This document shows positions 32,383 to 41,695 of a DNA stretch of 64,000 nucleotides, piece by piece. Position 1 is the stretch's first letter. Each line of letters starts with the position of its first letter. The DNA lies in the NCBI RefSeq assembly GCF_014174165.1, contig NZ_JABEQN010000023.1, positions 1 to 64,000 on the forward strand. The letters run 5' to 3'. The notes below the pieces were generated by a model. That model saw nothing but the letters and a program-made list of their open reading frames with translations, was not told the origin of the DNA and made no database searches. Position numbers and translations under genes: made by a program. The stretch is from Gluconacetobacter dulcium. Lineage in GTDB: Bacteria; Pseudomonadota; Alphaproteobacteria; Acetobacterales; Acetobacteraceae.

Positions 32383-33338
32383 TGGCCAAGGATCAAGTAA
32401 AGGGCCTGGCGCGGCAATTGGTGCGGGTGCGCTATGCCGACGAATGGGTCGGGCTGCTGGTGCTGGTGGCGCTGCTGATCTGTGCGGCGGCGGTGATTGA
32501 GGCGGGTGTGCTGCATAACTGGCTGACGCCGGCCGGTCGGTTGCAGATCGTGCTGCCTGACGGCGGCGTCAGCGGGCTGGCGCCGGGCGACGATGTCGAG
32601 GTGGTGGGTATTCATGCCGGCACCATCCGGCGCATCCGCATCAATCCGAGCGGCGGGATGTACGCGATCGCGGATATCGACCCGGATATCGAACCCTTCG
32701 TGCGTCGTGACAGCACCGCCACCATCCGACGGCGCTTCGTGGTGGCCGGGGCGAACTATATCGACATCACGCGCGGCACCGGGGAGGTGATGGACTGGCA
32801 TTACGCGGTGCTGACCGCGCATTCGGCACCCAATCCGGCCGACATGATCACCCAGACATTCGCCGATATTCGCGCGCGGGTGATGCCGGTGCTGGATAGT
32901 GCGCAGCATATGATGTCGATGCTGGATGCCACGGTGACGGACCTGCATGCCGGCAAGGGCACCGCCGGGCAGTTGATGACCGACGACAAGCTGATCCGTC
33001 AGGCCGAGACGCTGGTGACATCGCTGAACGATGCGGTTGCCCATCTGACGCCGATCGAGCGGCAATTGTCGTCGGTCATGGCGAAGGCCGATGCCAGCAT
33101 GGCCAATGTCCGCGCCATGTCGGGCGATCTGCGCAAGGCCACCCCGAACATGCCGGCGATTACGCGCAACCTCCAGGAGACGTCGGCCGAGCTGCCGGTG
33201 CTGCTGACGCAGGCGCAGACCACCGCCGCCAGCCTCCAGAAGCTGACCGACCAGTTGCGCGGCCTGTGGCTGCTGGGCGGTGGCGGGACGAAGGCCCCCG
33301 CGTCGAACCGCTTGCCGGCGGGGAGGATCGCGCCATGA
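32382..33338 (+). CDS. MlaD-like MCE-domain protein
   Basis: The 318-residue protein has one N-terminal transmembrane helix (about residues 22-42) and an MCE domain (about 50-130: VSGLAPGDDVEVVGIHAGTIRRI ... FVVAGANYIDIT), then a long helical tail with heptad-like repeats (150-290) and a Gly/Pro-rich end. MCE proteins form hexameric rings or tubes that bind lipid in the periplasm. The long helical region suggests a needle-like extension as in PqiB/YebT-type proteins. Coupled to both neighbours. Confidence 0.9.
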   Translation: MAKDQVKGLARQLVRVRYADEWVGLLVLVALLICAAAVIEAGVLHNWLTPAGRLQIVLPDGGVSGLAPGDDVEVVGIHAGTIRRIRINPSGGMYAIADIDPDIEPFVRRDSTATIRRRFVVAGANYIDITRGTGEVMDWHYAVLTAHSAPNPADMITQTFADIRARVMPVLDSAQHMMSMLDATVTDLHAGKGTAGQLMTDDKLIRQAETLVTSLNDAVAHLTPIERQLSSVMAKADASMANVRAMSGDLRKATPNMPAITRNLQETSAELPVLLTQAQTTAASLQKLTDQLRGLWLLGGGGTKAPASNRLPAGRIAP

Positions 33339-34183
33339 AGGCTCGGTACACGCGCGCGGCCCTGCTGCTGGTGCTGGCCATGCCGGCATTGGCCGGGTGT
33401 GGGGGCGGCAGGGTGGCGCCCGCCGGCGATGCCGTGCTGGACCAGGCGATGGAGAGCGGGCGCCAGTCGGCGGGACTGGAGCGGCTGGCGGTCGCGGAAG
33501 GCCAGTATCGGCAGGCCGGCACGCGTGCGCTGGCGCGCGACGATGCCGGGGCGATCGGCGATGCCGGCTATAATCTGGCGGTGGTGCAACTGGCGCAGGA
33601 CAAGCCGGCCGATGCGCTCTCGACCCTTGCGGCCACGCGGGCCGCGCTGGCGGTGCGGGGGCGGTCGGGCACCGATGCGGGATTGGACCTGACGCAGGCC
33701 GCGGCCCTGCATCGGCTGTCGCGGGACCGCGAGGCGGCGCCGTTGGCCGCCGGGGCGATGGCGAGCCCCGATCCGGCGATTGCCGAACAGGCCAGCCTGC
33801 TGACCGGGCTGATCGCGGATGGGGTGGGCGACCGCGCGATGCTGGGGCAGGCAGTGGCGCATCTGGCCCATAGGCGCCCCGTGGCTGCGAAATGGCAGGC
33901 GGACGAGGATGAATTGCAGGCCCGGATGCGCTTGCCCCATGACCCGGCGGGGGCGCGGGACCTGGCTGTGCAGGCTGCCGATCTGCGGCGGCAGATGGTG
34001 GATTATCGCGGCATGGCGCGGGCGCTGACCCTGGCGGCCCGCGCGGCGGGGCAGGCGGGGGATGCCGCCGGCGCGGCGGCCCTGACGCTACAGGCCGGGC
34101 AGAGCCTTCATGCGCAATCGCCGAGTGCCGCGCCTGCTGTCGGGGCGCCCGACCCGTTTGCGGCGCCGGCGCCGCCGGTCTGA
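33335..34183 (+). CDS. lipoprotein with helical repeats, last gene of the MCE operon
   Basis: Start at ATG 33335 (GGGAGG upstream, overlapping the previous stop); 282 residues. Signal peptide with lipobox LAMPALAGC (Cys 22). The mature part is Ala-rich helices with TPR-like periodicity (AGYNLAVVQLAQDKPADAL, AIAEQASLLTGLIADG), and the last 35 residues are Pro/Ala-rich. An outer-membrane-anchored lipoprotein at the end of an MCE operon is a plausible partner for the periplasmic lipid path (as PqiC is for PqiB), but there is no clear PqiC similarity. Confidence 0.75.
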   Translation: MKARYTRAALLLVLAMPALAGCGGGRVAPAGDAVLDQAMESGRQSAGLERLAVAEGQYRQAGTRALARDDAGAIGDAGYNLAVVQLAQDKPADALSTLAATRAALAVRGRSGTDAGLDLTQAAALHRLSRDREAAPLAAGAMASPDPAIAEQASLLTGLIADGVGDRAMLGQAVAHLAHRRPVAAKWQADEDELQARMRLPHDPAGARDLAVQAADLRRQMVDYRGMARALTLAARAAGQAGDAAGAAALTLQAGQSLHAQSPSAAPAVGAPDPFAAPAPPV

Positions 34184-34276
34184 GGGGGGGCTCGGGGAAC
34201 GGGGCTGGACATGGGGGCTGTTCGCGGAGTCGGCTCCGTCGGTCTGAGGCGTGTGGTGCCTCGGAGAACGGGGCTG

Positions 34277-34416
34277 GAAATGTGGGCTGGCGAGCGAGAG
34301 TGCCGCGCAGCGGCACGGCCGTCGTGTGTTTCCGAGCATCGGAGCGGAGCGGCCTTGATGGCCGCGAGCACCGAAGCGCAGGAAACGCGCGTCGGATCGC
34401 CGCCAGCGCGCATTTA
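34277..34416. repeat. structured intergenic repeat, copy 2
   Basis: Close copy of 22866-23008: outer arm GAAATGTGGGCTGGCGAGCG pairs with the reverse complement of CGCCAGCGCGCATTT; core TTTCCGAGCATCGGAGCGG, GGCCTTGATGGCC, CAGGAAACGCG. Several arm differences are compensated so that the long hairpin is kept. It overlaps the stop codon of the SulP gene. Confidence 0.75.
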
Positions 34417-35904
34417 CAGCCCCGTTCTGAGGTCCGAATGGCGGGTGATGAGGGTCGCGCTGGCCGTGTTCAGGCCCGCGAGTTCGACCGCGAGACCGTG
34501 GCTTTCCATTCGCGCGACGATGTCGCGCAGGGTGCCGACGGCCGTGATGTCCCAGAAATGGGCGTGGCGCAGGTCGATGCGGATGTGGCGGGCGGTGTCG
34601 TGCGTGTCGAACGCCTCGGCGAACAGGTCGGCGGAGGCGAAGAAGAGCTGGCCCGTTACGCTGTAGGTCCGGGTGTCGGTGGCGGCGTCGTACCGGGCTG
34701 CGACCGTGACCAGTCGCGAGACGCTGGCGGCGAAGAGCAGGCCGCTGAGCAGCACGCCCACCAGCACGCCCGCCGCCAGATTGTGGGTGACGACGACCAC
34801 CGCCACCGTTGCCAGCATGACCAGGCTGGCGCCGCGCGGGTGGGTGCGCAGGTCGCGCAGCGACGACCAGGAAAAGGTGCTGGCCGAGACCATGATCATG
34901 ATCGCCACCAGGGCGGCGACGGGTACGCGGGCGACCCATGGCCGCAGCGCCACCATCAGCAGCAGGAGGAAGGCGCCGGCGATGAAGGTGGAGAGACGGC
35001 CGCGCCCGCCATAGCGGAGATTGCCCACCGTCTGGCCGATCATGCCGCAGCCGGCGATGCCGCCGAACAGGCCGGCGGCGACATTGGCCAGGCCGAGGCC
35101 GACGCATTCGGTGCGTTTGCTGCTGTGGGTTTCCGTCATGTCGTCGACGACGCTGGCGGTCATCATCGATTCCAGCAGGCCGACCATGGCCATGGCGGCG
35201 GCGAAGGGCAGGATGATGTCCAGCGTGGCGAGGGAGAACGGCACCCGTGGCCAGACCAGGTGCGGCAGGCTGTCGGGCAGGCGGCCCAGATCGGCCACCG
35301 TATGCACCGGCATGGGCCAGATGGTGGCGACGGCCGTGAGGGCCAGGATGCAGATCAGCGGTGAAGGGATGGCGGTGAACAGGCGCGGCACGCCGTAGAT
35401 GATGGCCAGGCCCAGCGCGATCAGGGCGTAGGTGTGCCATGTGACATGGAACATGTGCGGCAGTTGCGCGGAGAAGATCAGGATGGCCAGCGCGTTGACG
35501 AAGCCGGTGCGGACGGGGCGCGAGACGTAGCGCATGAGCAGGTGCAGCCGTGCCGCGCCGGCCAGCATCTGCAACAGTCCGGCCAGCAGGGTGGCGGCCA
35601 GCAGGTATTGCACGCCATGCGCGCGGACCAGCGCCGCCGCCACCAGGGCGACCGAGCCGGCGGCGCCGGAGATCATGGCCGGGCGGCCGCCCGCGATGGC
35701 GATGACGACGCTGATGACGAACGACGCATACAGCCCGACCTCCGGATCGACCCCGGCGGCGAAGGAGAAGGCGATGACTTCGGGGATCAGCGCGAAGGTG
35801 CCGACCATGCCGGCCAGGATCTCGCGCGCCGGATTGGCCGCCCATTCGGCGCGGTAGCGGGCGAGGCCGGAGAGCGGGGCGGCGGAAAGGGCGGATTCGG
35901 ACAT
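34414..35904 (-). CDS. SulP-family anion transporter with STAS domain
   Basis: The 496-residue protein has about eleven hydrophobic segments (residues 25-400), including GTFALIPEVIAFSFAAGVDPEVGLYASF near the start, which is the SulP signature. A C-terminal STAS domain (about 415-490, HIRIDLRHAHFWDITAVGTL) follows. SulP proteins take up sulfate, bicarbonate or dicarboxylates by proton or sodium coupling; the substrate is not predictable. It lies downstream of queD on the same strand with seven bases between, so it may be read from the que promoter. Confidence 0.9.
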   Translation of the reverse strand: MSESALSAAPLSGLARYRAEWAANPAREILAGMVGTFALIPEVIAFSFAAGVDPEVGLYASFVISVVIAIAGGRPAMISGAAGSVALVAAALVRAHGVQYLLAATLLAGLLQMLAGAARLHLLMRYVSRPVRTGFVNALAILIFSAQLPHMFHVTWHTYALIALGLAIIYGVPRLFTAIPSPLICILALTAVATIWPMPVHTVADLGRLPDSLPHLVWPRVPFSLATLDIILPFAAAMAMVGLLESMMTASVVDDMTETHSSKRTECVGLGLANVAAGLFGGIAGCGMIGQTVGNLRYGGRGRLSTFIAGAFLLLLMVALRPWVARVPVAALVAIMIMVSASTFSWSSLRDLRTHPRGASLVMLATVAVVVVTHNLAAGVLVGVLLSGLLFAASVSRLVTVAARYDAATDTRTYSVTGQLFFASADLFAEAFDTHDTARHIRIDLRHAHFWDITAVGTLRDIVARMESHGLAVELAGLNTASATLITRHSDLRTGL

Positions 35905-35911
35905 TGCCGGG

Positions 35912-36439
35912 TCAGGCGTCGGCGATGCTGTCGTCGGCGCGCCGCCACCAGCATTGTCCGGCCGGGCGGGGGGCGGGCAGCATGTCCAGCGGGTCGCCTT
36001 CGTAGCGGACGGTGTTGGTCGGGGTCTCCTGCAAGGTGATCTCCGCGCAGCGCAGCAGGGCGCCGTCGGCGTCGAGCAGCGCGTTGAGTTTGGCCATCAT
36101 CAGGCAGGCCATCAGTTCCGTGGTCGGGTCGCCGGGCGTGACGATGATGCGGCGGGCGCGTTCGGGCTCGTGCGCGCGGAACCAGGCCAGGAGGGGATCG
36201 TCCTCGGCCAGTTGCAGGGCGTGGTCCAGCCGTTCGTCCACGAAGCGGTGCCAGCGCGACTTGGCGCGCTGGAAGGACACGACCATGTTGCCGGCCCCGT
36301 CGAGCCGGCGGGGAGCGGTGGGGCGCAGGCGCACGGTGACGAATTCGTTGTGGCCGTGGGGCAGGGCGCAGCTTTCGCTGGCGCCGTGGATCAGCCGGTG
36401 GCCCATCGAGAAACGGCGGGTGAAGACCAGATCAAGCAT
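35912..36439 (-). CDS. queD: 6-carboxytetrahydropterin synthase-like protein
   Basis: Start at ATG 36439, matching [16 protein letters not shown], the normal QueD beginning; 175 residues, longer than the usual 120-140. Zinc His residues appear in SMGHRLIHG and LPHGHNEF, with the catalytic Cys between ([10 protein letters not shown]). The conserved late Glu lies near [15 protein letters not shown]. It converts 7,8-dihydroneopterin triphosphate to 6-carboxytetrahydropterin in queuosine synthesis. The extra length comes from an insertion around residues 60-120. The start overlaps the queC stop. Confidence 0.88.
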   Translation of the reverse strand: MLDLVFTRRFSMGHRLIHGASESCALPHGHNEFVTVRLRPTAPRRLDGAGNMVVSFQRAKSRWHRFVDERLDHALQLAEDDPLLAWFRAHEPERARRIIVTPGDPTTELMACLMMAKLNALLDADGALLRCAEITLQETPTNTVRYEGDPLDMLPAPRPAGQCWWRRADDSIADA

Positions 36440-37169
36440 TCTTGCGCCCCGCCATGTAGCGTTCCCAGCCATTGCGGCGCAGGTCGCAGGCCGGGCAGGT
36501 GCCGCAGCCATGGCCCCAGGGGTGCATCGTCTCGCGCGTACCCAGATAGCAGCTATGGCTCTCGCGGTTGATCAGGGCGACCAGATCGGGGCCGCCCAGG
36601 CTTTCGGCCAGGCGCCAGGTATCGGCCTTGTCGATCCACATCAGCGGCGTGTGCAGGACCAGGCGGCTGGCCATGCCGAGGTTCAGCGCCACCTGCATGG
36701 CCTTGATCGTGTCGTCGCGGCAATCGGGGTAGCCGGAATAATCGGTCTCGCACATGCCGCCGATGATGTGGCGGGCGCCCCGGCGGGCGGCCAGGGCGGC
36801 GGCGAAGGTGAGGAAGATCAGGTTGCGGCCGGGCACGAAGGTGCTGGGCAGGCCGTTCTCGTTCATCGTGATGGCGGCGTCGCGGGTCAGCGCGGTGTCG
36901 GAGACCGCGCCCAGGGCGTCGAGCGCCAGCGTGTGGTCCTCGCCCAGGCGGGCCGCCCAGGCCGGGTCGTGCGCCGCCATGCCCGCGCGCAATGTGTCGC
37001 GGCATTCCAGTTCCACCGCGTGGCGCTGGCCGTAGGCGAAGCCCAGCGTCTCGACGCGGCCGAAGCGCGACAGCGCCCAGGCGAGGCAGGTCGCGGAATC
37101 CTGGCCGCCGGAGAACAGGACGATCGCGCTTTCCTGCTTCGGGTCGGTGGGGGTGAGGGATGCGGCCAT
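36432..37169 (-). CDS. queC: 7-cyano-7-deazaguanine synthase
   Basis: The 245-residue enzyme has the PP-loop [17 protein letters not shown] near the N-terminus, [27 protein letters not shown], and the C-terminal zinc cysteines SCYLG and [14 protein letters not shown]. It uses ATP and ammonia to turn 7-carboxy-7-deazaguanine into preQ0, a queuosine intermediate. It follows queE by one base and overlaps queD by eight. Confidence 0.95.
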   Translation of the reverse strand: MAASLTPTDPKQESAIVLFSGGQDSATCLAWALSRFGRVETLGFAYGQRHAVELECRDTLRAGMAAHDPAWAARLGEDHTLALDALGAVSDTALTRDAAITMNENGLPSTFVPGRNLIFLTFAAALAARRGARHIIGGMCETDYSGYPDCRDDTIKAMQVALNLGMASRLVLHTPLMWIDKADTWRLAESLGGPDLVALINRESHSCYLGTRETMHPWGHGCGTCPACDLRRNGWERYMAGRKNA

Positions 37170-37170
37170 G

Positions 37171-37806
37171 TCAGGGAATCCCGATCAGCTTGTGGGTCTG
37201 CAACGAGAGGCGCCAGCGTGGGTGGGTGCGGCAGTAGGCGACCGCCTGTTCGGTATTGCGGGCCTGGTCGGGGCCGTCCATCGGCTGGAGCCAGAATTGC
37301 TGGAAATCGAGATCGGCGACGGTTTCGGGCAGTCGCTCCGGCTGGGGGAAAACCAGTTTCAGTTCGTGGCCGGTGCGCTGGACGAGCGGTGCGTCGGCCT
37401 TGGGGCTGACGCAGATCCAGTCGATGCCCTCCGGGGCCGGGAGGGTGCCGTTGGTTTCGATGGCGATTTCGAAGCCGCGCGCATGGACCGCCGCGATGAG
37501 GGGGGCGTCGAGTTGCAGCAGGGGTTCGCCGCCGGTGAAGACGACGAAGGCGTGCTCCATGTTCGGTGCGGCCCAGGTGGCGGCGATGGCGTCGGCCAGG
37601 GTGCCGGCGTCGGCGAAGCGGCCGCCGCCTTCGCCGTCGGTGCCGACGAAATCGGTGTCGCAGAAACGACAGGTCGCGCCCGCGCGATCGGCCTCCCGCC
37701 CCGACCAGAGATTGCATCCGGCGAAACGGCAGAATACGGCGGCGCGGCCGGCATGCGCGCCCTCACCCTGGAGGGTCGCGAACATCTCCTTGATCATATA
37801 GGCCAT
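37171..37806 (-). CDS. queE: 7-carboxy-7-deazaguanine synthase
   Basis: The start at 37806 ([16 protein letters not shown]) agrees with the family. The 211-residue radical-SAM enzyme converts 6-carboxytetrahydropterin to 7-carboxy-7-deazaguanine. Its iron-sulfur motif is C-x14-C-x2-C (CNLWSG...[10 protein letters not shown]) instead of the classical CxxxCxxC, which is known for one QueE subgroup. [11 protein letters not shown] and the [12 protein letters not shown] segment follow. It leads the queE-queC-queD run; the step before it (FolE) and later steps are not in the window. Confidence 0.93.
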   Translation of the reverse strand: MAYMIKEMFATLQGEGAHAGRAAVFCRFAGCNLWSGREADRAGATCRFCDTDFVGTDGEGGGRFADAGTLADAIAATWAAPNMEHAFVVFTGGEPLLQLDAPLIAAVHARGFEIAIETNGTLPAPEGIDWICVSPKADAPLVQRTGHELKLVFPQPERLPETVADLDFQQFWLQPMDGPDQARNTEQAVAYCRTHPRWRLSLQTHKLIGIP

Positions 37807-37865
37807 GCGGCGTGATTTCGGACAGGCTGTGCCCGGACGCAAGCCTTAAATCGTGCTGTCGGTGT

Positions 37866-37893
37866 CTGCCGGCCGCATGGAGGCGGCCGGCAG
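37866..37893. terminator. strong hairpin between bioB and queE
   Basis: CTGCCGGCCGC and GCGGCCGGCAG form a perfect 11-bp stem with a 6-base loop (ATGGAG), six bases past the bioB stop. There is no T tract on the minus strand, so it may be a weak terminator or a 3'-end stabiliser. Confidence 0.5.
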
Positions 37894-37898
37894 CCTGT

Positions 37899-38912
37899 TC
37901 AGGACGCCTGAACCAGAGACGTATGCATGCCCAGGCGAGCCAGCAGGCGGGCGTCGCGGCTGGCTTCGGGGTTGGGGGTGGTCAGCAGCTTTTCGCCGTA
38001 GAAGATCGAGTTGGCGCCGGCCAGGAAGCACAGGGTCTGGGCTTCGTCCGTCATGTCCTCGCGGCCGGCGGCCAGGCGCACGCGGCTGGCGGGCATGGCG
38101 ATGCGGGCGGCGGCGATGATGCGCACGAAATCGATCGGGTCGACCGCCTCGGCCTCGGCCAGCGGGGTGCCGGCGACGCGCACCAGCAGGTTGATCGGCA
38201 CGCTCTCGGGGTGTTTGGGCAGGCTGGCCAGGCTGGCGATGAGGCCCGCGCGGTCGCTTTCGTCCTCGCCCATGCCGACGATGCCGCCGCAGCAGACATT
38301 GATCCCGGCGTCACGAACATTGGACAGCGTGTCCAGCCGGTCCTGATAGGTGCGCGTGGAGATGATGTTGCCGTAATGCTCGGGCGACGTGTCGAGATTG
38401 TGGTTGTAGTAGTCCAGCCCGGCATCGCGCAGGCGCTGGGCCTGGCGGGCATCGAGCATGCCCAGGGTGACGCAGCTTTCCAGCCCCAGGGCCTTCACGC
38501 CCTCGACCATCGCGCAGACGGTTTCGAGGTCATGATCCTTGGGGGAGCGCCAGGCGGCGCCCATGCAGAAGCGGGCGGCCCCGGCATCACGCGCGGCGCG
38601 AGCTTCCTTCAGCACGGCGTCCACCGCCATCAGGCGGCTGGCCTTGACGCCGCCATCCTCGTGCATCGCGCTCTGCGGGCAGTAGGCGCAGTCTTCCGGG
38701 CAGCCGCCGGTCTTGATCGAGAGCAGGGTGGAGATCTGCACCTCGGTGGGGTCGAAGCGGGCGCGATGCACGCTCTGGGCCCGGAACAGCAGTTCGGGGA
38801 AGGGCAGGGCGATCAGCGCCGCGATTTCGTCTCGCGTCCAGTCGGTACGGACCGGCGGAAGGGACGGATCGGCGAAAGCGGGCGATGCGGCCGGCATGAG
38901 ACCATCGGGCAT
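37899..38912 (-). CDS. bioB: biotin synthase
   Basis: The 337-residue radical-SAM enzyme inserts sulfur into dethiobiotin. The CPEDCAYC cluster motif (CxxxCxxC) lies at about residue 70, with [17 protein letters not shown], then [30 protein letters not shown] and RLAAGRE, all typical. No other biotin genes are adjacent. No BirA-type operator is recognisable in the 227 bases upstream. Confidence 0.96.
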   Translation of the reverse strand: MPDGLMPAASPAFADPSLPPVRTDWTRDEIAALIALPFPELLFRAQSVHRARFDPTEVQISTLLSIKTGGCPEDCAYCPQSAMHEDGGVKASRLMAVDAVLKEARAARDAGAARFCMGAAWRSPKDHDLETVCAMVEGVKALGLESCVTLGMLDARQAQRLRDAGLDYYNHNLDTSPEHYGNIISTRTYQDRLDTLSNVRDAGINVCCGGIVGMGEDESDRAGLIASLASLPKHPESVPINLLVRVAGTPLAEAEAVDPIDFVRIIAAARIAMPASRVRLAAGREDMTDEAQTLCFLAGANSIFYGEKLLTTPNPEASRDARLLARLGMHTSLVQAS

Positions 38913-39139
38913 CGGGCAGGTTCCTGGATTGTCGGCGATAAGGGAGAACGCTGTGCCACAGAAGCGGGGGGGATGTCACCCATGTCGCGCCGACAGGGCT
39001 TGTTGGGGTGCGCCATGGGATAGAGGAGAGAGGGTGTGGATTTAAAAAATCATTGACCGTTGAATAGCGGAAATGGCCACTACGGAGGCGCCCTTTTTGA
39101 CCGAGGGCGCGGTTCAGACGCAGGGACTGCACGTTCGCC

Positions 39140-40396
39140 ATGCCTATTTCAGACAATCGTGCCGCGCTCAAACTCTCGCCCGATCGTGAGCTGACGGAGG
39201 AACAGGAGCGGCTGGTGGGCCGGATCGTGGATTTCTGCCGGCTGCATGCAGGGGGGCGTGGCGGCGTGCTGGTGCTGGAGGGCGCTGCCGGCACGGGCAA
39301 GAGCATCGTCATGAATGCTGCGTTCGCCAGGCTGCGGCAGGCGGCGGGGCGTTGCAGCGGGGATGCCCTGTCGGGCCGGAGCATGATGTTTCTGGTCAAT
39401 CACCCGGAGATGATCAAGCTGTACCGCCGGATTGCCGAGGGCTCCGCGATCCTGCGCAAACGCGATTATGAGCGGCCGACCAACTTCATCAACCAGGCGC
39501 ACAAGAGCGGGCAGGGGACGGATATCGTGTTCGTCGACGAGGCGCATCTGCTGTTGAGCCGCCGGGATGCCTATAATCGTTTTCTTCAGGACAATCAGTT
39601 GGAGGAGATTATCCGGGCCAGCCGCGTCGTCGTCATGGTCTTCGATCCGCGGCAGGTTCTGAAATTCAAGAGTTTCTGGGATGAGGCGTCGCTGCGTCGG
39701 CTGCTGGGGGATCGGCCAGCCGTCTTCGAGCGGCTGACGACCCAGTTGCGCATGCACGCCCATGATGACGTACCGCGCTGGATCGAGGCGTTCTGCCGGC
39801 GGGAACTGCTGCCGCTGCCGGCGCCCCAGCCGTTCGATTTCCGCCTCTTCGACGATGCGCAGGCGATGTACGCGCTGATCCGCCGGCATGAGGACGCGGT
39901 TGGGCTGTGCCGGATGCTGGCGACTTATGATTATCCTTATGTTCTCGACGGACATGATCATTTCATCACCGAGGGGCGCTTTCACCTGCGATGGGATCGG
40001 GCGTTGCCGCAGGCGCGGCTGCCGTGGGCGGAGCGGGCCGATACCATTGACGAAGTGGGATCGGTTTATACCGTGCAGGGGTTCGACCTGAATTATGCCG
40101 GGGTCATTCTCGGCTCGAGCGTCGATTATGACGCGGCGACGGATCGGATCACCATCGATGCGGCGCGCTATGAGGATGGCGCCGCGTTTGCCGGGAAAGG
40201 GACGATTGCCGACCCGGAGGGCGCGCGCGAACAGATCATGCTGAACGCGATCAGCGTGCTGATGACGCGGCCGATGCGGGGGCTTTATCTCTATGCCAGC
40301 CGGCCGGCCCTGCGGGCACGGTTGATGACATTGTGGCGTCAGCGTGAATCGTGCCCGACCGCCGCTTTGCCGGGTTTTTCATCAGGGAACGAATAG
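39140..40396 (+). CDS. DUF2075-type SF1 helicase-like ATPase
   Basis: The 418-residue protein has Walker A (VLEGAAGTGKSIVMN, about residue 50), Walker B (IVFVDEAHLLL, about 130-140), a sensor-like RVVVMVFDPRQVL and the C-terminal VGSVYTVQGFDLNYAGVILG and RPMRGLYLYASRPALR, the arrangement of DUF2075 proteins related to superfamily 1 helicases. The family is found in defence islands and next to nucleases, but here it stands alone; the activity is inferred only from the ATPase motifs. The upstream 227 bases contain an AT-rich stretch (GGATTTAAAAAATCATTGACCG) that may hold its promoter. Confidence 0.8.
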   Translation: MPISDNRAALKLSPDRELTEEQERLVGRIVDFCRLHAGGRGGVLVLEGAAGTGKSIVMNAAFARLRQAAGRCSGDALSGRSMMFLVNHPEMIKLYRRIAEGSAILRKRDYERPTNFINQAHKSGQGTDIVFVDEAHLLLSRRDAYNRFLQDNQLEEIIRASRVVVMVFDPRQVLKFKSFWDEASLRRLLGDRPAVFERLTTQLRMHAHDDVPRWIEAFCRRELLPLPAPQPFDFRLFDDAQAMYALIRRHEDAVGLCRMLATYDYPYVLDGHDHFITEGRFHLRWDRALPQARLPWAERADTIDEVGSVYTVQGFDLNYAGVILGSSVDYDAATDRITIDAARYEDGAAFAGKGTIADPEGAREQIMLNAISVLMTRPMRGLYLYASRPALRARLMTLWRQRESCPTAALPGFSSGNE

Positions 40397-40452
40397 GAAA
40401 CCCGATCCGGCGGTGCTAGGATTTGGACTTGACACTGAAAAAGGACGATCTG

Positions 40453-41097
40453 GTGCCGATCCATCATACTCCGCTCAGCCGTCGCCGGGGGCGGCCGGCG
40501 AAGGGAACACCTGCGGCGCGTGACGCCATGCTGGGCGCGGCCCTGCATTGTTTCTCGCGCAAGGGGTATGACGGAGCGGGATTGCGGGAGATCGCGGCGG
40601 AGGCGGGGGTCGATCCCGCGCTGATTTCCCATCAGTTCGGGTCGAAATTCGCGCTGTGGAAAGCGGTGGTGGACGAGATTGCGCTGCGTCTGGCTGCGGC
40701 GCGCCATTCGATCGAGGAACTGCATGGTGGCTCGAGCTCGACCGAGGAGCGGGTAAGGGAAGGGCTGACGCGCTTCATCACCGCCAATTGCGATATTCCC
40801 GAACTGGCGAAATTTCTCTCCGACGAACTGAGCCTGCCCGGTGAGCGGCAGGATTATATCCTGCGTGAAATCTGGGAACCCTACCAGGAGGCCATGCTGC
40901 CCCTGTTGCAGGAGGCGCGTGAGGATGGATTGCTGCGGCATGACGGGTCGCCCGAACTGACGCTGATGATGGTGATGGGGGCCGTCATGCTGCCGCTGCT
41001 GATGATGCGGCTGAAGGGGCTTTCGAAGCGGGACGAGGCCGAGCTTTCCCGGCGGCTGGTGTCGGACGTGTTGCCGATGGTGCTGGCGGCGGCCTGA
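40453..41097 (+). CDS. TetR-family transcriptional regulator
   Basis: GTG 40453 with AAAAAGGACG upstream is the preferred start (214 residues); a TTG at 40423 would add ten residues. Residues 12-20 are basic (RRRGRPAKG), followed by the TetR DNA-binding HTH (MLGAALHCFSRKGYDGAGLREIAAEAGVDPALISHQFGSK). The C-terminal ligand domain has a Met/Leu-rich helix near residues 180-195. TetR proteins usually repress a neighbouring gene; no efflux pump lies here, so the target is unknown. A TTGACA sits at 40429, just upstream. Confidence 0.88.
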   Translation: MPIHHTPLSRRRGRPAKGTPAARDAMLGAALHCFSRKGYDGAGLREIAAEAGVDPALISHQFGSKFALWKAVVDEIALRLAAARHSIEELHGGSSSTEERVREGLTRFITANCDIPELAKFLSDELSLPGERQDYILREIWEPYQEAMLPLLQEAREDGLLRHDGSPELTLMMVMGAVMLPLLMMRLKGLSKRDEAELSRRLVSDVLPMVLAAA

Positions 41098-41101
41098 GAG
41101 C

Positions 41102-41151
41102 CTGAATGAAAATGTGGGCCGGCGGCGACCCGACGCGCGTTTTCAATCAGG
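41102..41151. repeat. short derivative of the intergenic repeat (copy 3), terminator-like
   Basis: CCTGA-at-GAAAATGTGGG ... GCGCGTTTTC-aa-TCAGG forms a hairpin just after the TetR stop. It matches the outer arms and CGACCCGACGCGCG segment of the other two copies (in reverse orientation) but lacks their core. Confidence 0.6.
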
Positions 41152-41212
41152 CTTTGATGGGGAGCGCAGCCAGGCTGTTGCATCAGGACGCTGCGTGATG
41201 TTCCGCTGGAGC

Positions 41213-41695
41213 TTAAGACGATAGAATCGGTGCCAGGATGGCGTTGGCGGCCACGCGTGCGTCTTCCGGCGTGATCTTTACGACCAGGCCCCGCTCCCCG
41301 GCATTGATGTAGATATGCTCCTTGCCGGACGCTGTTTCGTCGATCACGATCGGTACCGATGTTCTCTGGCCGAACGGGCTGATGCCCCCAACCTGAAAGC
41401 CGGTCAGGGCCTCGGCCTCTTCGGCCGGGATCATCCGGGCATTGCGGCCGTCGAACAGGGCGGCAACGGCCTTGAGGTTGACCTTGCCGGCGGCGGGAAC
41501 GATCAGGCAGACGGGTTTTTCGCGATCGACCCGCACCATCAGGGTTTTGAAGACGCATGCCGGGTCCTCGCCCATGGCGGTGGCTGCCTGCATGCCGATC
41601 AGCGCGCCTGCCGGGTTGTAGTCGTAGCGATGGACGCTGAAGGGCACGCCGTGCTCCGCGAGGGCGGCCGTGGCCGCCGTTTCATTCTGCTGCAC
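41213..41695 (-). CDS. ybaK: YbaK/ProX-family Cys-tRNA(Pro) deacylase
   Basis: The 160-residue protein fits the YbaK family of trans-acting editing enzymes: ALAEHGVPFSVHRYDYNP, CVFKTLMVRVD with the key Lys, AAGKVNLKAVAALF, and GGISPFGQRTSVPIVIDE. It hydrolyses cysteine wrongly attached to tRNA-Pro. It is a single gene, convergent with the TetR gene across the copy 3 repeat. Confidence 0.92.
   Translation of the reverse strand: MQQNETAATAALAEHGVPFSVHRYDYNPAGALIGMQAATAMGEDPACVFKTLMVRVDREKPVCLIVPAAGKVNLKAVAALFDGRNARMIPAEEAEALTGFQVGGISPFGQRTSVPIVIDETASGKEHIYINAGERGLVVKITPEDARVAANAILAPILSS

Noticed and set aside
37807-37898. A preQ1 riboswitch ahead of queE
   Set aside because: I found no sequence resembling the preQ1 aptamer classes in this short gap; only a bioB-side hairpin is present.
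38913-39139. A BirA operator upstream of bioB
   Set aside because: No TTGTNAACC-type inverted repeat could be recognised.
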